DNA of 64,000 nucleotides, taken from contig NZ_CP022985.1 in the NCBI RefSeq assembly GCF_003425985.1, positions 2,836,001 to 2,900,000 of the forward strand, written 5' to 3'. Shown here piece after piece: positions 1 to 9,382 of the stretch. Position 1 is the first letter of the stretch, and every line of letters starts with the position of its first letter. Below the pieces are notes generated by a model. The model saw only the letters and a list, made by a program, of their open reading frames with translations. It did no database searches and was not told the origin of the DNA. The position numbers were made by a program, and so were the translations under genes. The stretch is from Mariniflexile sp. TRM1-10. GTDB taxonomy: Bacteria; Bacteroidota; Bacteroidia; Flavobacteriales; Flavobacteriaceae.

Positions 1-1
1 T

Positions 2-1045
2 CCAGATGCTATGCGTCTTGGAGCCATTGCAAAACGTTTGGTTGCAGCTGTAAAAAAGCATGATAGATCACGTCCTACTACTGCTGGTTTAGCAGGAGTA
101 GCCATGTCTAACGAAACGGAATATCCAGCAACTTTAGACATTACAGGATATAATTATACCGAAAGCAAATACCAATCAGATCATGAAAAATACCCTAACC
201 GTATCATTTATGGTAGTGAGAATAGGCATGATATCGAAGCGTGGTTGGCCGTAAAAAACAATGAGCATATTTTTGGGCAGTTTTTATGGACAGGTATCGA
301 TTATCTTGGAGAATCTGGCAGGTGGCCTTCAAGAGGGTTTTATTCAGGATTATTGGATTTTTCAGGAAACATAAAACCAAGAGGGTATTTTAGGCAATCG
401 CTTTGGTCTAAAAAACCAATGATATATATAGGGACCTATATTTCAAACAGAAGAAATAATAGCGGATTATCTATGGATGCATGGCCATCATGGAATTATC
501 AAGAAGGTCAACTAATAAAAGTGGTTTGTTATACCAATGCCTCTAAAGCACGTCTGGAATTAAATGGTGAAGTTATTGGAGAAGAAAAAAAATATAACTC
601 GGAAACAGGAATTATTTCATGGGATATTCCATATCAATTAGGGAAATTGGAAGCAATAGGCATTAATGATGATGGTAGAGAAGTGAGCCGCTATACAATA
701 AGCTCATCGAAACGACCATATGCTCTAACAGTTAAAGTTGAAGAGAATATTATAAATAAAGATAAAGGAGTTGTTCAATTAATGGTGGAGGTTGTAGATG
801 AAAATGGCGTGCCTGTTATGCATTCCGATGATGAAATAACATGTAACATAAGTGGTCCAGGTAAATTATTAGGATTGGAAGCAGGTAATAATAGTGATAT
901 GACCGATTACACGGATAATAAGCAACGGGTTTTTCATGGAAAAATTTCAGCCTATATACAGGCGACAGGTGAAAGCGCACCAATTGAAGTGGAATTTACG
1001 AGTCCTTGGTTAAAACCAAAGAGTGTTACATTAGAAGTAGAATAA
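2..1045 (+). CDS. GH2 beta-galactosidase-type glycoside hydrolase, C-terminal part (5' end outside window)
   Basis: The frame is open from base 2, so the first ATG at 11 is internal and the gene begins upstream of the window. What remains is the end of a family GH2 enzyme. The strand IIYGSEN carries the likely nucleophile Glu and is followed by the typical FLWTGIDYLGE segment of the catalytic barrel. About 200 residues of Ig-like/beta-sandwich sequence follow (SKARLELNGEVI, DENGVPV). GH2 enzymes of this shape are exo-beta-galactosidases or related enzymes, probably periplasmic. It is the first gene of a run of + strand carbohydrate genes. The exact substrate cannot be read because the sugar-binding N-terminus is missing. 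Confidence 0.85.
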   Translation, partial: PDAMRLGAIAKRLVAAVKKHDRSRPTTAGLAGVAMSNETEYPATLDITGYNYTESKYQSDHEKYPNRIIYGSENRHDIEAWLAVKNNEHIFGQFLWTGIDYLGESGRWPSRGFYSGLLDFSGNIKPRGYFRQSLWSKKPMIYIGTYISNRRNNSGLSMDAWPSWNYQEGQLIKVVCYTNASKARLELNGEVIGEEKKYNSETGIISWDIPYQLGKLEAIGINDDGREVSRYTISSSKRPYALTVKVEENIINKDKGVVQLMVEVVDENGVPVMHSDDEITCNISGPGKLLGLEAGNNSDMTDYTDNKQRVFHGKISAYIQATGESAPIEVEFTSPWLKPKSVTLEVE

Positions 1046-1359
1046 ATAGATATTACAAGTTAAGATGAACCATCCATGCTAAAAATATTTTTAACACACA
1101 GGAGCATGGTTATCTATGGTGTTCCATATGAATATTGAAAACAATAAACAAAAGAGTTCAATATAAGCACACGAAAAATGAAGCCATACATCAAAAAAAA
1201 TAGAATTAATATAAAATAGTATTTATAATAATCTTTATATTTGATAAGTGTTATTTATACGCTTATAATATGTGTTTTTCATTTTTTAAAATAAGAAATG
1301 AAATCCTGGTAATTCATTATACCCAAAGAACTAAACAATAATAACTATAATATTTAGAA
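1046..1359. other. Intergenic region with one copy of a palindromic repeat
   Basis: This 314-base gap separates the GH2 gene from the double GH43 gene. It contains one diverged copy (about 1064-1140) of the repeat found three times at 9112-9374. The rest is very AT-rich and shows no gene. It probably carries the promoter of the following GH43-GH31 pair, but no convincing promoter box was identified. Confidence 0.5.
1064..1140. repeat. Copy of the CATCCATG palindromic intergenic repeat
   Basis: The order of blocks is the same as at 9295-9374: CATCCATG, an AT-rich self-complementary core (about 1079-1096, close to GTTAAAAGTACTTTTAAC), then GGAGCATGGTTAT. It is more diverged than the downstream copies and lies between two glycosidase genes. 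Confidence 0.6.
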
Positions 1360-3504
1360 ATGAAACTAATGAAATTAGGCTACAAGCTTATTTTAATGTG
1401 CCTTACAGTGACAATTTTGTATTCTTGTAAAGAAGCTAAATACACCAATTATCTATTTACCTATTTCACGGGAAATGGACCAGGAGAAGAATCCATTCGT
1501 TATGCCTTAAGTCGCAATGGTTATAATTATTATGCGCTTAATAACAATCAACCTATTATAGATTCTAAGGCAATTAGCTCATCGGGAGGAGTTCGAGACC
1601 CTCATATTTTACGTGGTGCAGATGGAAAAACGTTTTATATGGTGGTTACGGATTTGTATGTAACAGAACAAGGTTGGAATAATTATGCCATGATTTTAAT
1701 GAAATCAACCGATTTGATTAATTGGACCTCATCAATTATAAACATTCCTGAAACATATCCAAAGGAATATGGTGACATTAAACGTGTTTGGGCACCACAA
1801 ACCATTTATGACGAAAAGACAAATCAGTATATGATATACTGGTCTATGTTAGGCAACGAAGGGCCAGATATTATTTACTATGCCTACGCAAATAAGGATT
1901 TTACAGGATTGGCAACGACCCCAAAACAGTTGTTTTATAGCCCATCAAACAGTGCTTGTATAGATGGTGATATTATTTATAATGATGGTAAATATCACCT
2001 GTTTTTTAAGAACGAAAGTGCTGGAGGAGGCATTAGGCAAGCAGTATCTGATAAAATAAATGAAGGTTATGTTCAGTTAGATGGCTTTTTCGATCAAACA
2101 GATGCGGCAGTAGAAGGCTCTGGAATTTTTAAATTGATTGATTCAGATGAATATATTTTAATGTATGATATGTACACATCAGGAAAATATCAGTTTACTA
2201 AAACAAAAGATTTGCAAAACTTTACTATTGTAGATGACGAAATTTCTATGAATTTCCATCCAAGACATGGTACCGTAATTCCTATCACAGAAGAAGAAAC
2301 TCAGGCCTTAATTCAAAAATGGGGCTTGTTAGATAAAAGTGCCTTTGTGAATTTTAATTCCGATGCCGTAAGAACCCATAATGTTGATATAAATGACGAA
2401 GCAGGTACGATGTACATTCCTGTAAAATTAGGAACTGACATAACAAATTTAGACCTAAAAATTCAAACGGTGTCGTGGGTTAATCTAAAAACCACAGGAG
2501 CACAGGATTTTTCTAAAGGTGCTGTAGATTATGTTGTTGAATCAGCAGGAAAATCAAAAACGTATAAAGTTTCTGTTCATGAGGATAACAACCCTGTTTT
2601 AAGTGGGTTTTATGCCGATCCAGAAATTATTTATTCACAAAAAACAAACAAGTATTATATCTATCCAACAAGTGATGGTTTTACAGGATGGTCCGGTACG
2701 TATTTTAAAACATTCTCATCACCGGATTTAATTAATTGGACAGATGAAGGTGTGATTCTTGACTTAAAAAAAGATGTAAGTTGGGCCGACAGAAATGCTT
2801 GGGCGCCTTGTGCTATTGAAAAGAAAATTAATGGTGCTTATAAATACTTTTATTATTTCACGGCAGCACAGAAAATAGGAGTAGCAGTATCAGACAATCC
2901 AACAGGCCCTTTTGTAGATTCTGGAGAACCATTGATTTCAGAAAGACCAGAAGGAGCTAAAGGCGGTCAAGAAATAGACCCAGATATTTTTACCGATCCA
3001 GTGTCGGGTAAAAGCTATTTGTATTGGGGTAATGGCCATATGGCGTGTGTTGAGTTAAATGACGACATGGTTACTATAAAGCCAAACACCTTAAAACTTT
3101 TAAACCCAGGTAACACCTTTAGAGAAGGCACCGAGGTTTTTTATAGAAACGGAAAATACTACTTTATGTGGTCTGAAGACGATACAAGAAGTCCAAACTA
3201 CAGAGTAAGATATGCCACTTCAGATGCTCCAACAGGGCCATTAAATATTCCGGAAAATAACATTGTAATAGAAAAAAGGCCAGAAGATGGCATTTACGGT
3301 ACTGGGCACAATAGTGTGATACAAACACCAGATACCGACACATGGCATATTGTCTACCACCGTTTTAACAGGCCTAACGGTATTACAATGGGAAGAGCAG
3401 CAGGGTTTAACAGGGAAGTCTGTATAGATAAATTGGAGTTTAATGCCGATGGAAGTATCAAGCCTGTAAAACCAACGGTGTCTGGAATAAAATCAATAGA
3501 ATAA
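1360..3504 (+). CDS. Lipoprotein with two GH43 domains (arabinofuranosidase/xylosidase-like)
   Basis: A 714-residue protein with a lipoprotein signal (lipobox ILYSC, Cys23), so probably anchored in the periplasm or on the surface. An N-terminal five-bladed GH43 domain (about 30-320) has GGVRDPHILRG with the base Asp, a DGDIIYNDGKYHLF strand and AVEGSGIF with the acid Glu. A short linker domain (about 330-400) precedes a second GH43 domain (about 405-705: GFYADPEI, EIDPDIF, REGTEVFY). Two complete GH43 sites in one chain would suit trimming arabinose and a second sugar from a branched glycan. The N-terminal domain is clearly related to the proteins at 6108 and 7196. Only 4 bases separate it from the GH31 gene. 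GH43 covers several specificities, so the exact activity is open. Confidence 0.88.
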   Translation: MKLMKLGYKLILMCLTVTILYSCKEAKYTNYLFTYFTGNGPGEESIRYALSRNGYNYYALNNNQPIIDSKAISSSGGVRDPHILRGADGKTFYMVVTDLYVTEQGWNNYAMILMKSTDLINWTSSIINIPETYPKEYGDIKRVWAPQTIYDEKTNQYMIYWSMLGNEGPDIIYYAYANKDFTGLATTPKQLFYSPSNSACIDGDIIYNDGKYHLFFKNESAGGGIRQAVSDKINEGYVQLDGFFDQTDAAVEGSGIFKLIDSDEYILMYDMYTSGKYQFTKTKDLQNFTIVDDEISMNFHPRHGTVIPITEEETQALIQKWGLLDKSAFVNFNSDAVRTHNVDINDEAGTMYIPVKLGTDITNLDLKIQTVSWVNLKTTGAQDFSKGAVDYVVESAGKSKTYKVSVHEDNNPVLSGFYADPEIIYSQKTNKYYIYPTSDGFTGWSGTYFKTFSSPDLINWTDEGVILDLKKDVSWADRNAWAPCAIEKKINGAYKYFYYFTAAQKIGVAVSDNPTGPFVDSGEPLISERPEGAKGGQEIDPDIFTDPVSGKSYLYWGNGHMACVELNDDMVTIKPNTLKLLNPGNTFREGTEVFYRNGKYYFMWSEDDTRSPNYRVRYATSDAPTGPLNIPENNIVIEKRPEDGIYGTGHNSVIQTPDTDTWHIVYHRFNRPNGITMGRAAGFNREVCIDKLEFNADGSIKPVKPTVSGIKSIE

Positions 3505-3508
3505 GTTT

Positions 3509-5890
3509 ATGAAAAAAGTAATTTTAAGTATAATCGCATTAAGTTTTGTTCTATTCACTTCATTCTCAAATGAAAAGTATGTGAAATCAGAAAATGGAAT
3601 CATTGCAACCGTTGGAGAAACCAAGATCCAAATTCAATTTTATTCATCATCAATTGTAAGGGTGTTAAAGTCCCCTTCCAGTTCTAATTTAAAGAAAGAA
3701 TCGCTAACAGTCATTAAGCCATTAGAAGACCTAAAACTAAAGATATCAAACAAGAAAGATGTTATTGTTTTAAAATCAAAAGACATAAAAGTTCAATTAA
3801 ATTTAAAAACAGGAGACGTTTTATATGAAGACTTGAATGGAAATAGTCTGTTAAGTGAGCAAAGTGTAGAAAATCAATTTACCCCATTCAATGATGCAGG
3901 TAAACAAAGCTATATGGTAAAGCAATCGTTTCAGCTTGCCGCAGATGAGGCTATATATGGTTTAGGACAATTACAAAACGGAAACCTCATGCAAAACAAT
4001 CAAGAGGTCATGTTAAAAAACAGCAACCATAATATTACCATACCATATTTTTATTCTATAAAAGGTTACAGCGTTTTTTGGGATAATTATGCCGAGACAA
4101 AGTTTGTGGATTCTGACCAAGAAACATCATTTGAATCTTTGGGAGATTGTGTTGATTATTATTTTATGTATGGAAAAGAAGGTGCAGGAACCATAACCAA
4201 AATGAGGGATTTAACAGGTCAGGCGCCCATGTTTCCTTTATGGACCTATGGGTATTGGCAATCACGGGAGCGCTATAAAACCCAAGAAGAACTATTAAGT
4301 GTCGTAAAAAAATATAGGGAATTAGAAGTGCCTTTAGACGGTATTATCCAAGATTGGAGATATTGGGGAGAAGATAGCTTATGGAATGCCATGAAATGGG
4401 ATGTCGATAGATTTCCAAACCCAAAAGAAATGGCTGACAAGGTACACGCTATGAATGCCCATTTAATGGTAGTTGCATGGCCAGGTTTTGGACCGTTAAC
4501 AGAACAATATGCTGAGTTTAAAGATAAGGATATGCTGATTGATTTTGATACGTGGCCACCAAAGAGTGGTACAAAGCCATACGATGTATATGACGCAGAA
4601 GCTAGGGATATTTATTGGGACTATTTAAATAAAGGGGTGTTTTCAAAAGGAACGGATGCTTGGTGGCTAGATTCCACGGAACCAGACCATATTAATGTAA
4701 AAGACAGTGATTTTGATCAACAAACAAAATTAGGGTCATACCGCTCGGTATCAAATGCATTTTCTTTAGAGCACACAAAAGGTATTTATGAGCACCAAAG
4801 AAAAACAACTGAAAACAAAAGGGTATTTATATTAACCAGGTCAGCATTTGCAGGGCAACAACGAAATGCGGCAAATTCATGGTCTGGCGATGTTCAATCC
4901 TCTTGGGATGCTCTAAGAGAACAAATTCCTGCTGCACTAAACTTCACCATATGTGGAATACCTTATTGGAATGCAGATATAGGAGGCTTTTTTGCAGGAA
5001 GACATCGTAAAGGAGGCGGTGTAAAAAATCCTGAGTTTAAAGAACTGTATGTACGTTGGGCTCAGTTTGCAACCTTTACGCCTATGATGCGCTCACATGG
5101 TACAGACTTGCCAAGAGAAATTTATCAATTTGGAAATAGAGGTGATTGGGCTTTTGATGCCATTGAAAAATCAATCAAGTTAAGATATAGATTGTTACCT
5201 TATTTGTATTCCACCGCTTGGAAAGTAACCAATCAATCCGATTCGTTCATGAAAGCACTTCCATTGGAATATCCAAAAGATGAAAAAACACTAAATATTA
5301 CAGATGAGTATGTTTTTGGAAGCTCATTTTTGGTTGCTCCCGTAATAAATCAAATGTATTCCAAAGGAAAAGACGAAAATATAGTTGAAGATTTTAGTAA
5401 AGTTAAAAATCGTTCGGTTTACTTGCCTGAGTCAAACAACTGGATTGATTTTTGGACAGGAGAGACCATAAAAGGTGGTCAAGAAATAGTTAAGGAAACC
5501 CCTGTAGATATCATGCCATTATATGTAAAAGCAGGTGCCATCATTCCTTGGGGACCAGAGGTACAATATGCGAATGAAAAAAACTGGGATTCTTTGGAAA
5601 TACGGGTTTATACAGGATCTGATTGCGAATTTACTTTATATAACGACGAAGGGGATAATTATAATTACGAAAAAGGAAAATATAGCACAATTAACTTTAA
5701 ATGGGACGACAAGGCTAAAATACTAACCATAGGAGAACAACAGGGAGATTATAAGGGTATCATAAACCAATATAATTTTAAAATTGCTTTAGTTGGTAAT
5801 GATAATGGAGTCGGTTTGGACAGTTCAAAAAAATATGAATCGGTTTCCTATAATGGCGCTCAAAAAATAATACACCTAACCGGAAAATAA
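3509..5890 (+). CDS. GH31 alpha-glycosidase (alpha-xylosidase/alpha-glucosidase type)
   Basis: A 793-residue protein with an N-terminal signal peptide, an N-terminal beta-sandwich, then the GH31 barrel. DGIIQDWRYWG (about 277-287) is the typical substrate-site strand, WWLDSTEPD carries the nucleophile (Asp388) and SWSGDVQSSWD carries the acid/base (Asp461). C-terminal beta domains follow (VKAGAIIPWGPEVQY). The length is normal for secreted bacterial GH31. It starts 4 bases after the GH43 stop, so the two are co-transcribed. GH31 members remove alpha-linked xylose, glucose or galactose. The WWLDSTEP form is common in alpha-xylosidase-like enzymes, but this does not fix the substrate. Confidence 0.92.
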   Translation: MKKVILSIIALSFVLFTSFSNEKYVKSENGIIATVGETKIQIQFYSSSIVRVLKSPSSSNLKKESLTVIKPLEDLKLKISNKKDVIVLKSKDIKVQLNLKTGDVLYEDLNGNSLLSEQSVENQFTPFNDAGKQSYMVKQSFQLAADEAIYGLGQLQNGNLMQNNQEVMLKNSNHNITIPYFYSIKGYSVFWDNYAETKFVDSDQETSFESLGDCVDYYFMYGKEGAGTITKMRDLTGQAPMFPLWTYGYWQSRERYKTQEELLSVVKKYRELEVPLDGIIQDWRYWGEDSLWNAMKWDVDRFPNPKEMADKVHAMNAHLMVVAWPGFGPLTEQYAEFKDKDMLIDFDTWPPKSGTKPYDVYDAEARDIYWDYLNKGVFSKGTDAWWLDSTEPDHINVKDSDFDQQTKLGSYRSVSNAFSLEHTKGIYEHQRKTTENKRVFILTRSAFAGQQRNAANSWSGDVQSSWDALREQIPAALNFTICGIPYWNADIGGFFAGRHRKGGGVKNPEFKELYVRWAQFATFTPMMRSHGTDLPREIYQFGNRGDWAFDAIEKSIKLRYRLLPYLYSTAWKVTNQSDSFMKALPLEYPKDEKTLNITDEYVFGSSFLVAPVINQMYSKGKDENIVEDFSKVKNRSVYLPESNNWIDFWTGETIKGGQEIVKETPVDIMPLYVKAGAIIPWGPEVQYANEKNWDSLEIRVYTGSDCEFTLYNDEGDNYNYEKGKYSTINFKWDDKAKILTIGEQQGDYKGIINQYNFKIALVGNDNGVGLDSSKKYESVSYNGAQKIIHLTGK

Positions 5891-5966
5891 TGAATATGTT
5901 TTAAAGCATCCTGATTCTTTAAAAATTTAACTGATTATCCGCTTTTAGTAATAAAATATTGAGCAG

Positions 5967-6005
5967 TTAAGACCTCACAGGTTTTCAAAACCTGTGAGGT
6001 CTTAA
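5967..6005. repeat. Perfect 39-base inverted repeat
   Basis: Two 19-base arms, beginning TTAAGACCTCACAGG and its exact complement, flank a single C at 5986. No T-run follows, so it is more likely a REP-like mobile palindrome than a classical terminator, though it would fold well in RNA. It lies between GH31 and the next GH43 gene. Confidence 0.85.
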
Positions 6006-6107
6006 AACAAGACACGTAAAAACGGTTTCGATGATGGTTTATAAATAAGCTACACATTTATGATATTAAATGGATGTTCAAAAAAATTTAAAATAAAAAC
6101 CAAATTC

Positions 6108-7199
6108 ATGAGAAAAATAAAGAACTTAATAAGCATACATCTATTACTTGCTATAGTACTTTTTTTTAGCTGTGAATCAATCAAAAAAAGGATAAAAAGC
6201 ACTGAAGAACCAAAGGACATGAGTAGTTATTTGATGGTTTATTTTAAAGATGATGATCATAGTTTGCACATGGCTTTAAGTACCGATGGCTATAGTTTTA
6301 CCGATGTAAATCAAGGAAAAGCTGTGGTGTCGGGCGATACCATTGCAAGTCAACAAGGTATTCGAGATCCTCACATTACTAGAGGACCAGATGGTGCTTT
6401 TTATGTGGTGATGACCGATCTCCACATCTTTGGTAAAGAACAAGGTTTGCGAGACACACAATGGGAAAGGCCTGTTGAAAAATACGATTGGGGCAACAAC
6501 CGTGGCTTTGTACTTATGAAATCCTACGACTTGATTCATTGGACACATAGCAATTTCCTGTTTCATGAAGCTTTCGAAGGTTATGAAGATATGGGTTGTG
6601 CTTGGGCGCCTCAAGCGATTTACGATCCGAAGGAGAAAAAAATGATGGTGTATTTCACCATGAGAATGGGGCACGGATTAACAAAAATGTATTATGCTTA
6701 CGCCAACGAAGATTTTACAAAACTAATTACCGAACCTCAACTGTTGTTTGACTACCCTAATGAAAAGATTCAAGTGTTAGATGCCGATATAACGCCTTTA
6801 CCAGACGGTCGTTATTGTATGATGTATGTTGCGCAGGAAAATCCGGGAGGTATAAAAATGGCGTTTTCAAACGAAATAAACAAGGGATACGAATACAATC
6901 CGGAATGGATTGATAAAGAACCAGGCTCTTGCGAAGCACCTAATGTATGGAAACGATTGGACAGCGAAGCATGGGTGCTTATGTATGATATTTTCAGTAT
7001 AAAACCACATAATTTTGGTTTTGTTGAAACTACGGATTTTAAAACCTTTAAAAATTTAGGGCATTTTAATAAAGGCAAAATGAAAACAACAAATTTTACG
7101 TCACCTAAGCATGGTGCTGTTATTCCTTTAACTAAATCTGAAGCTATCCGCTTGGAAAATCATTGGGGAATGTCATCATTTCAAAAGGAAGAACCATGA
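6108..7199 (+). CDS. GH43-family lipoprotein, single domain
   Basis: The frame opens at 6060, but the ATG at 6108 gives a proper lipoprotein signal (MRKIKNL..., lipobox LFFSC, Cys22), so I take 6108 as the start. The protein has 363 residues and one GH43-like five-bladed domain: QQGIRDPHITRG with the base Asp, AWAPQAIYDPK, DADITPLPDGRY, and SCEAPNVWK where the acid Glu is expected. It is a homologue of the N-terminal domains at 1360 and 7196 and probably arose by duplication. Its TGA overlaps the ATG of the next gene, so the two are translationally coupled. Arabinosidase-like activity is likely but unproven. Confidence 0.85.
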   Translation: MRKIKNLISIHLLLAIVLFFSCESIKKRIKSTEEPKDMSSYLMVYFKDDDHSLHMALSTDGYSFTDVNQGKAVVSGDTIASQQGIRDPHITRGPDGAFYVVMTDLHIFGKEQGLRDTQWERPVEKYDWGNNRGFVLMKSYDLIHWTHSNFLFHEAFEGYEDMGCAWAPQAIYDPKEKKMMVYFTMRMGHGLTKMYYAYANEDFTKLITEPQLLFDYPNEKIQVLDADITPLPDGRYCMMYVAQENPGGIKMAFSNEINKGYEYNPEWIDKEPGSCEAPNVWKRLDSEAWVLMYDIFSIKPHNFGFVETTDFKTFKNLGHFNKGKMKTTNFTSPKHGAVIPLTKSEAIRLENHWGMSSFQKEEP

Positions 7200-9097
7200 A
7201 GAAATTAGTGTTAAAAACGGTTGTTTTGTCGGTAGTATGTGTTTTTACCTTGCAAGCACAAAATCTGCATTTTGACGGTTATCTATTTGCCTATTTTGAA
7301 GGCGCTTCGGAAAGCAGAAAAAGTGAAGAACAACTGCGTTTTGCAATCAGTGAAGATGCGATTAACTGGACGGCCTTAAATAATAACAAACCTATATTAA
7401 ATTCAGATGACATATCACAATCCGGAGGCATTCGCGACCCTCATATTTTAAGAGGCGAAGATAAAAACTCATATTACATGGTCGCTACTGATATGTCAAC
7501 AGCATCAAATGGTTGGAAGGAAAATCCGGGAATCGTATTGTTGAAATCTGATAATCTAACCGAATGGAAACACAGTAAAATCAATTTGTCAAAAGATTAC
7601 CCAGATAAATTTGCTGATGCCTATTGGGTTTGGGCGCCACAAACCATTTATGATCCTGTGGTCAAAAAATATCTAATTTATTTTACTGTAAAATTCAAAG
7701 ATGATGATAAGCTAGATTTTTACAGTGCTTATGCCAACAAGGATTTTTCAGGATTTGAATCTGTTCCAACATTAATGTACCGTGCCAAAGACGGCGCCAT
7801 TGATGGTGATATTATTTATAAAGACGGAACGTATCATTTATTCTACAAGGGAAATACCAAAGATGAAAATGGTAAAGAAATTAAAAACGGTATAAAACAG
7901 GCAACCAGCAAATCGTTACAAGGACCGTGGAAGGAATCTTTTGAATATATAGATTATTACGCCGATAATAAAACAACGGTTGAGGGCTCTTCAGTTTTTA
8001 AGTTGAATAATTCTGAAGAATATATTTTAATGTACGATTTATATTCTAGTGGACGCTATGAGTTTCAGCGTAGTAAAGATTTATACAGTTTTACTCAAAA
8101 ACCAGAATCCTTCACTAAAAATTTCCATCCAAGGCATGGAAGCGTTATAGGAATTACCAAGGAAGAATTAAACCGACTTAAAGACCAATGGGGAAATGAT
8201 CCCGAAAAGCCAAGGCATTATAAGTCGCAAGGCAACCCAATTTTTACTCATAAGTATACTGCCGATCCTGCCGCCATTGTTGAAGATGATACCCTCTGGT
8301 TATATACGGGTCATGATTTCGAAGGTGGGCAAAAAGGCTATAAAATGAAAGATTGGTGCGTGTTTTCCACTACCAATATGCAAAATTGGACAGAATACCC
8401 CATTCCGCTTAAAATTACAGATTTTTCATGGGCAACGAGCGGAGATGCTTATGCTGGTCATGTTATAGAGAAAAATGGAAAATATTATTGGTACATAAGT
8501 ACCAATTGGAGTGGCATAGGAGTAGCTGTTTCCGATACCCCTGAAGGGCCTTTTAAAGATGCTTTAGGAAAACCTTTATTAACGAATGAAGATTGTTTTG
8601 CGTCTTCGCATTCATGGGCATGTATCGATCCGGCAATCTTTATAGATAACGATGGTCAGGCTTGGATTTTCTGGGGAAACAGACAATGTTACTATGCCAA
8701 ACTAAAAGAGAATATGATTGAAATTGATGGAGAGGTAAAACAATTAAATTTTGAAGGTTTTGAATTTACGGAAGCCCCTTGGATACATAAACGTAAAGGG
8801 AAGTATTATTTAACTTATGCTACAGAATTTCCTGAGAAAATAGCCTATGCCATGGCCGATAATATTGAAGGTCCTTACGAATATAAAGGCATTTTAAATG
8901 AAATAGCAGGGAATAGCAACACCAACCACCAGGCTATTGTTGAATTTAAAGGGCAATCATATTTTATATATCATAACGGAGGCATACAAACCGATGGTGG
9001 GAGTTATAGTCGATCGGTATGTATTGATAAACTGGAATATAATAAAGATGGAACTATAAAGCCAATTATAATGTCGACAACAGGAGTTAATAAATAA
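7196..9097 (+). CDS. Secreted protein with two GH43 domains
   Basis: The frame opens at 7163. The ATG at 7196, which overlaps the upstream TGA, starts a clean Sec signal peptide (MKKLVLKT...LQAQ) and is preferred, giving 633 residues. The N-terminal GH43 domain has GGIRDPHILRG, AIDGDIIYKDG and TVEGSSVF (base, pKa-modulating Asp and acid Glu). The C-terminal GH43 domain begins near residue 355 with HKYTADPAAIV, then CIDPAIF and FTEAPWIHKRKG. The first domain is very similar to that of the protein at 1360, but the second differs, so the two probably attack different linkages. Likely periplasmic arabinofuranosidase/xylosidase-type enzyme. Confidence 0.87.
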   Translation: MKKLVLKTVVLSVVCVFTLQAQNLHFDGYLFAYFEGASESRKSEEQLRFAISEDAINWTALNNNKPILNSDDISQSGGIRDPHILRGEDKNSYYMVATDMSTASNGWKENPGIVLLKSDNLTEWKHSKINLSKDYPDKFADAYWVWAPQTIYDPVVKKYLIYFTVKFKDDDKLDFYSAYANKDFSGFESVPTLMYRAKDGAIDGDIIYKDGTYHLFYKGNTKDENGKEIKNGIKQATSKSLQGPWKESFEYIDYYADNKTTVEGSSVFKLNNSEEYILMYDLYSSGRYEFQRSKDLYSFTQKPESFTKNFHPRHGSVIGITKEELNRLKDQWGNDPEKPRHYKSQGNPIFTHKYTADPAAIVEDDTLWLYTGHDFEGGQKGYKMKDWCVFSTTNMQNWTEYPIPLKITDFSWATSGDAYAGHVIEKNGKYYWYISTNWSGIGVAVSDTPEGPFKDALGKPLLTNEDCFASSHSWACIDPAIFIDNDGQAWIFWGNRQCYYAKLKENMIEIDGEVKQLNFEGFEFTEAPWIHKRKGKYYLTYATEFPEKIAYAMADNIEGPYEYKGILNEIAGNSNTNHQAIVEFKGQSYFIYHNGGIQTDGGSYSRSVCIDKLEYNKDGTIKPIIMSTTGVNK

Positions 9098-9111
9098 ACA
9101 ACTTACGAAGT

Positions 9112-9374
9112 ATGAAACATCCATGATTGACTCTATATCTCATATCAGCGATGGTTGTTTGGATGTTCATATGACATTGAAAAAAAATAGATGTAAACAC
9201 ATGAAACATCCATGTATGTTAAAAATACTTTTAACACATAGAAGCATGATTATGGATGTAACATCTGACCTTAAAAAAACAATATTAAAAACAGATGAAA
9301 CATCCATGTTAAAAGTACTTTTAACATATAGAAGCATGATTATGGATGCAACATCTGACCTTAAAAACAATATT
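9112..9374. repeat. Three tandem-like copies of a palindromic intergenic repeat
   Basis: Copies start with ATGAAACATCCATG at 9112, 9201 and about 9295 (spacing 89 and 94 bases). The last two are nearly identical over about 75 bases. Each has CATCCAT, a self-complementary core (perfect GTTAAAAGTACTTTTAAC at 9308-9325), AGAAGCATGATT, ATGGATG (9342-9348) and AACATCTGACC. The array fills the gap between the GH43 and GH27 genes. Reading frames across it are produced by the repeat and are not genes. Confidence 0.8.
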
Positions 9375-9382
9375 ATAAACTA

